Under the pieces are notes generated by a model. The model was given only the letters and a program-made list of their open reading frames with translations, was not told the origin of the DNA and ran no database searches. 38,069 nucleotides of DNA, from contig MCFH01000119.1 in the NCBI GenBank assembly GCA_002104945.1, positions 1-38,069 on the forward strand, in the 5' to 3' direction. Positions within the stretch are counted from its first letter, which is position 1; each line of letters begins with the position of its first letter. The position numbers and the translations under genes were made by a program. This document shows positions 35,734 through 38,069 of the stretch, piece by piece. Source of the stretch: Piromyces finnis (Eukaryota > Neocallimastigomycota > Neocallimastigomycetes > Neocallimastigales > Neocallimastigaceae).

Positions 35734-36088
35734 AGCTGCGTACAACTTTGAAATAATATATCGGCCAGGAAAAATGAATGGTAGAGCCGATATACTCTCA
35801 AGGATGGTATCTCCAGAACAAGTACATCTGGAGATGGAAAAAGCTAGCCTCCTTCGACCAGAATAAGTAAAGGAATTTCCACCCATGGAAGAAGAGTGCT
35901 ATGCGGTGTTAGAAGTAAGCTTTGTAGGAGAACTTAAACAAGCTTACAATACAGATGAGCTCGCAAGAGAAATTAGAGAAGATCTTAATGCAAAAAGAGG
36001 CCACAAGCTCATCAAGAAGAAGTGGTTGGAAGTAAATGGGTTGATTGTTAGGAAAGATGCACCTGAACGTATATATGTACCAAAGGTA

Positions 36089-36093
36089 TTAAG
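36089..36093 (+). repeat. Target-site duplication TTAAG (left)
   Basis: Direct repeat partner of 36496-36500 flanking the nested LTR-like element. Removal of the insert plus one copy leaves the gypsy frame intact (V-L-R-E-T). Confidence 0.75.
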
Positions 36094-36495
36094 TGTAAAG
36101 AAATGTGTCTTTAACAATAAAAAAAAATTATAATATTTACTAAATAACTTAGTAATATTTAAAATATTCTGTAAATTATTAATTTATAAAAATATTATTA
36201 AAACCACATAGAATTTAACTTAATAAGTTAGTGTTTAATAATATAATTATTTATTAATAAAATCTCGATTTTTTAAAATATTTGGGAAAATTCACTCGTT
36301 TATATACTAAAAATTTTTTAAATTAATTTATAAAATTTTTTCAACTTAAAATTCTTAACCAATCAATAATCTTCATATAAAATAAAATTTAAAAATAAAA
36401 TAAAATAAAATTATAATTTTTAAAATAGTATCTATGAGGTCTCGAACTAGTGTCATTCAGACTCAAAGTCTTAGCTATTTCTAGTATTCGTTACA
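36094..36495. mobile_element. Nested solo-LTR-like insertion
   Basis: A 402-bp AT-rich insert begins TGTAA and ends TTACA, a perfect 5-bp terminal inverted repeat of the TG..CA type, and is flanked by the 5-bp duplication TTAAG. These are the hallmarks of an LTR inserted by an integrase. No coding sequence lies inside, so it is a solo LTR or a very small non-autonomous element. The right end, read on the minus strand (36490-36425), also resembles a degenerate tRNA, with a B-box-like AGTTCGAGACC and an anticodon-like TTG loop, so a tRNA-derived SINE is the alternative. Confidence 0.6.
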
Positions 36496-36500
36496 TTAAG
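36496..36500 (+). repeat. Target-site duplication TTAAG (right)
   Basis: Direct repeat partner of 36089-36093. Confidence 0.75.
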
Positions 36501-37164
36501 GGAAACAATCATCAAACTCAACCACGATAGTGAAACATCAGGTCATCTGGGTAATGATAAAACTTATGACCTGATAGCCAGAAACTACTACTGGCCCAAA
36601 ATGAAAGATGACGTTGCGGGTTATATTAAAGCTTGTACCATATGTTGTACTCAAAAGGACAACAGGCATAAGCCGTACGGTAGCGCTACTAGGGTAAAAG
36701 TTGCAGACTTACCTTGGCAATAATTAGAAATCGACTTCCTGACGGACCTATCTATCAAGGAACGAAGAAAACTAGGTAGTGATCCTTCAGAACCACTAGA
36801 AGTCACTCGTAGGAATTGTATCATGGTTTGTAGTAATAAGCTTACCAAGATGATACACTTGGGATTTAAGAGTATGCCTACTGCAAAAGAAACAGCATTA
36901 GTATACTTACAACATGTGTTCAAACTACATGGTTGTCCTAAATCAGTTACGACTGACCTTGGTGTTTAGTTCACCAGTAAGTTGTGGAAGAACTTTATTG
37001 GGCTCTTTGGCGTAGAAGTAAACCTTGCTACTACCAGTCATCATAAAACGGTTGGTCAGGTAGAACCCAATAACTCCAACGTTAGTATGTACCTGAGGTG
37101 CTTTGTGAAGACCTTTGATGACGACGAATGGTTGAAGTACTTATACCAACTCTTGGAAGAGTAA

Positions 37165-37861
37165 GAGGCAAAATAGTTTTATTTTTAAGGATTGAATTTT
37201 TCTATAGAAAAGGTAATATTAATTTTTCTGATGTTGATCCCAATGAACCAACAAAAGAATCTGACAAAGAATATGTTCCAATAGGATTTTATAGAAATAT
37301 AGATGATAAAGGAAAATGTAATTCTTTCCCCATTTTTATTATTTTTGAATTTAATAATGAAGTTTGTAAAGTGGAAGAAAAGGAAAATTTCCGTTATCAA
37401 GATAATTACCAACTTACCCCAGATATAAAATGGTCGTTAGTTGAAAGTATACTATTAGAAAAAAGTGGATTTAATGATAAAAATAATGGTCTAACTCATA
37501 CAATGAATTTTATGAATACTGCCTTTTTAAATAATCTCCTTATATCAAGCGGTGCAAATTATATTAATACAAAATTATCAAATTTTCTTAATTTTCATGA
37601 AGTACCAAATGAATATGTTATACGAGCAGTATATAATTCAAATTTTGAAACTAAATCTTCGATTGTTAAATTTATGGATTATAATTTTGATTATGAAATC
37701 GATGAATTATTGGAAGGATTTGTACATGTCTATGATTTTTTTGCGATGTTTATGAAGATGTTAAAAATTTCGCGGAGGATGTTGGAGATTTTGTGAAGGA
37801 CAGCATTTCTTATATTATTGGAGGGTTGTTTAATTCGGATTCAACTGATCCCTCTTCCCTT
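37165..37861 (+). pseudogene. Unrecognised coding fragment embedded in the gypsy element
   Basis: A long frame (37128-37796 as open; family-foreign from about 37165) reads NINFSDVDPNEPTKESDKEY, NIDDKGKCNSFPIFIIFEFN, and so on. Coding-like sequence then continues in another frame after about 37741 (DVYEDVKNFAEDVGDFVKD, SYIIGGLFNSDSTDPSSLL) up to the point where gypsy sequence resumes. The shift lies at a run of T. Base composition is that of a host gene, AT-rich but coding. No start codon of its own is evident. The gypsy segment that should lie between integrase core and C-terminus is missing, so this replaced element sequence instead of simply inserting. Family not recognised. Confidence 0.5.
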
Positions 37862-38069
37862 CTACAGGCTACAAGCCAGAAAATACGGACCCTTCAAGGT
37901 TATTGGAATTGATAAAAGCAAGCTTAACTACCGCCTGGACATTAGTAAATCACCTTTCCCTAACGTCTATCCTGTGTTTTACATTAGTGAGTTGGAACCA
38001 TACCACAATAAACCAAGAAGAACCAATACCGGTACCAGAAGACTACCAGAAAATTATCAAAAATCCTTA
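37862..38069 (+). pseudogene. Ty3/gypsy integrase C-terminus, partial
   Basis: The frame YRLQARKYGPFKVIGIDKSK, NYRLDISKS and VFYISELEPYHN matches the GPF/Y module after the integrase core. Near 37990-38010 the frame shifts, and PIPVPEDYQKIIKNP follows to the window edge. The sequence would continue beyond the window, perhaps to a chromodomain. Confidence 0.65.

Larger units (their letters stand above)
35741..37164 (+). pseudogene. Ty3/gypsy RNase H-integrase reading frame with in-frame stops
   Basis: After bridging the nested insert, one frame can be followed from 35741 to 37164. The zinc module has H at NHDSETSGH and CTICC. The integrase core shows LEIDF (first Asp), TTDLGV (second Asp) and GQVEP (Glu), the D,D-35-E triad. 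In-frame stops are TAA 35864-35866, TAA 36721-36723, TAG 36967-36969 and TAA 37162-37164. The TAG replaces the nearly invariant Gln in the D-x-G-x-QF block. The frame is otherwise well preserved, which suggests recent inactivation by point mutation. Not functional as read. Confidence 0.75.
35734..38069 (+). mobile_element. Ty3/gypsy retrotransposon pol fragment, decayed and interrupted
   Basis: Coding starts near the RNase H C-terminus (YNFEIIYRPGKMNGRADILS at 35741). It runs through a connector (35861-36093), a nested LTR-like insert (36094-36495), the HHCC zinc module and integrase core (36501-37161), an unrelated insert (about 37162-37861), and the integrase C-terminus (YGPFKVIGIDKSKLNYRLDI from about 37874). 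The sequence leaves the window at 38069. Its base composition is visibly richer in GC than the surrounding DNA. No gag, protease or flanking LTR is in the window, so the copy is 5'-truncated and its 3' part is unseen. Confidence 0.85.

Noticed and set aside
36425-36490. Minus-strand tRNA-like sequence with B-box-like AGTTCGAGACC and TTG anticodon-like loop
   Set aside because: The T-stem does not pair, the length is about 67 nt and the acceptor has mismatches. Not a tRNA gene; mentioned only as an alternative origin of the nested insert.
36651-36923. Minus-strand ORF over the integrase core
   Set aside because: Antisense shadow of the gypsy integrase frame.
35741-37164. Alternative genetic code with UAR read as Gln to explain the gypsy stops
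   Set aside because: The intact M13 and LRR genes end at TAA after their conserved C-termini, so TAA works as a stop in this genome.

Overview
This window looks like nuclear DNA of an extremely AT-rich, intron-rich eukaryote. The best guess is an anaerobic gut fungus (Neocallimastigomycota). The reasons are the very AT-rich non-coding DNA with long A/T runs and AAT microsatellites, many short introns that start GTAA/GTAT and end TAG, a relic of a bacterial-type AAA-ATPase-like/PD-(D/E)XK protein, cysteine-rich surface-protein relics and Ty3/gypsy debris. The assignment is inference; a search was not possible.

Layout. 1-7150 is a graveyard of one family of plant-type leucine-rich-repeat (LRR) membrane proteins: a minus-strand terminal exon (41-341), two heavily decayed copies (481-1337 and about 1663-2587), one long frameshifted copy (3738-6264) and a lone LRR relic (7087-7150). 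9035-12487 is an intact 11-exon gene for a secreted M13 (neprilysin-type) zinc metallopeptidase. 14095-16161 (minus) is a pseudogene of an AAA-ATPase-like/PD-(D/E)XK protein, preceded by the tail of a second unit. 16640-17090 (minus) is a cysteine-rich protein relic. 17275-19748 and 20152-21884 are two well-preserved LRR receptor-like genes in tandem; the first carries one nonsense codon and the second is fully open. 26792-30507 (minus) is a polytopic membrane class 3 lipase with a frameshift in an A10 run. 32830-33830 (minus) is an ankyrin-repeat relic. 35734-38069 is a decayed Ty3/gypsy pol (RNase H end to integrase), split by a nested LTR-like element with a target-site duplication and by an unrelated coding fragment.

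The main result is the LRR family. Each 24-residue repeat is one exon of exactly 72 nt, and every intron lies in phase 2 after the second base of the repeat's last codon. Exons can therefore be added or lost without breaking the frame, and the copies carry 10, 7 and 5 LRR exons. All share a secreted N-cap with a cysteine pattern, a single transmembrane segment, a basic stop-transfer and a cytoplasmic tail with a conserved LPSY(E/K)(D/E) motif. The two best copies also share a 30-nt upstream block around an inverted CCAAT box that is 29/30 identical. This looks like a birth-and-death family of modular surface receptors without a kinase.
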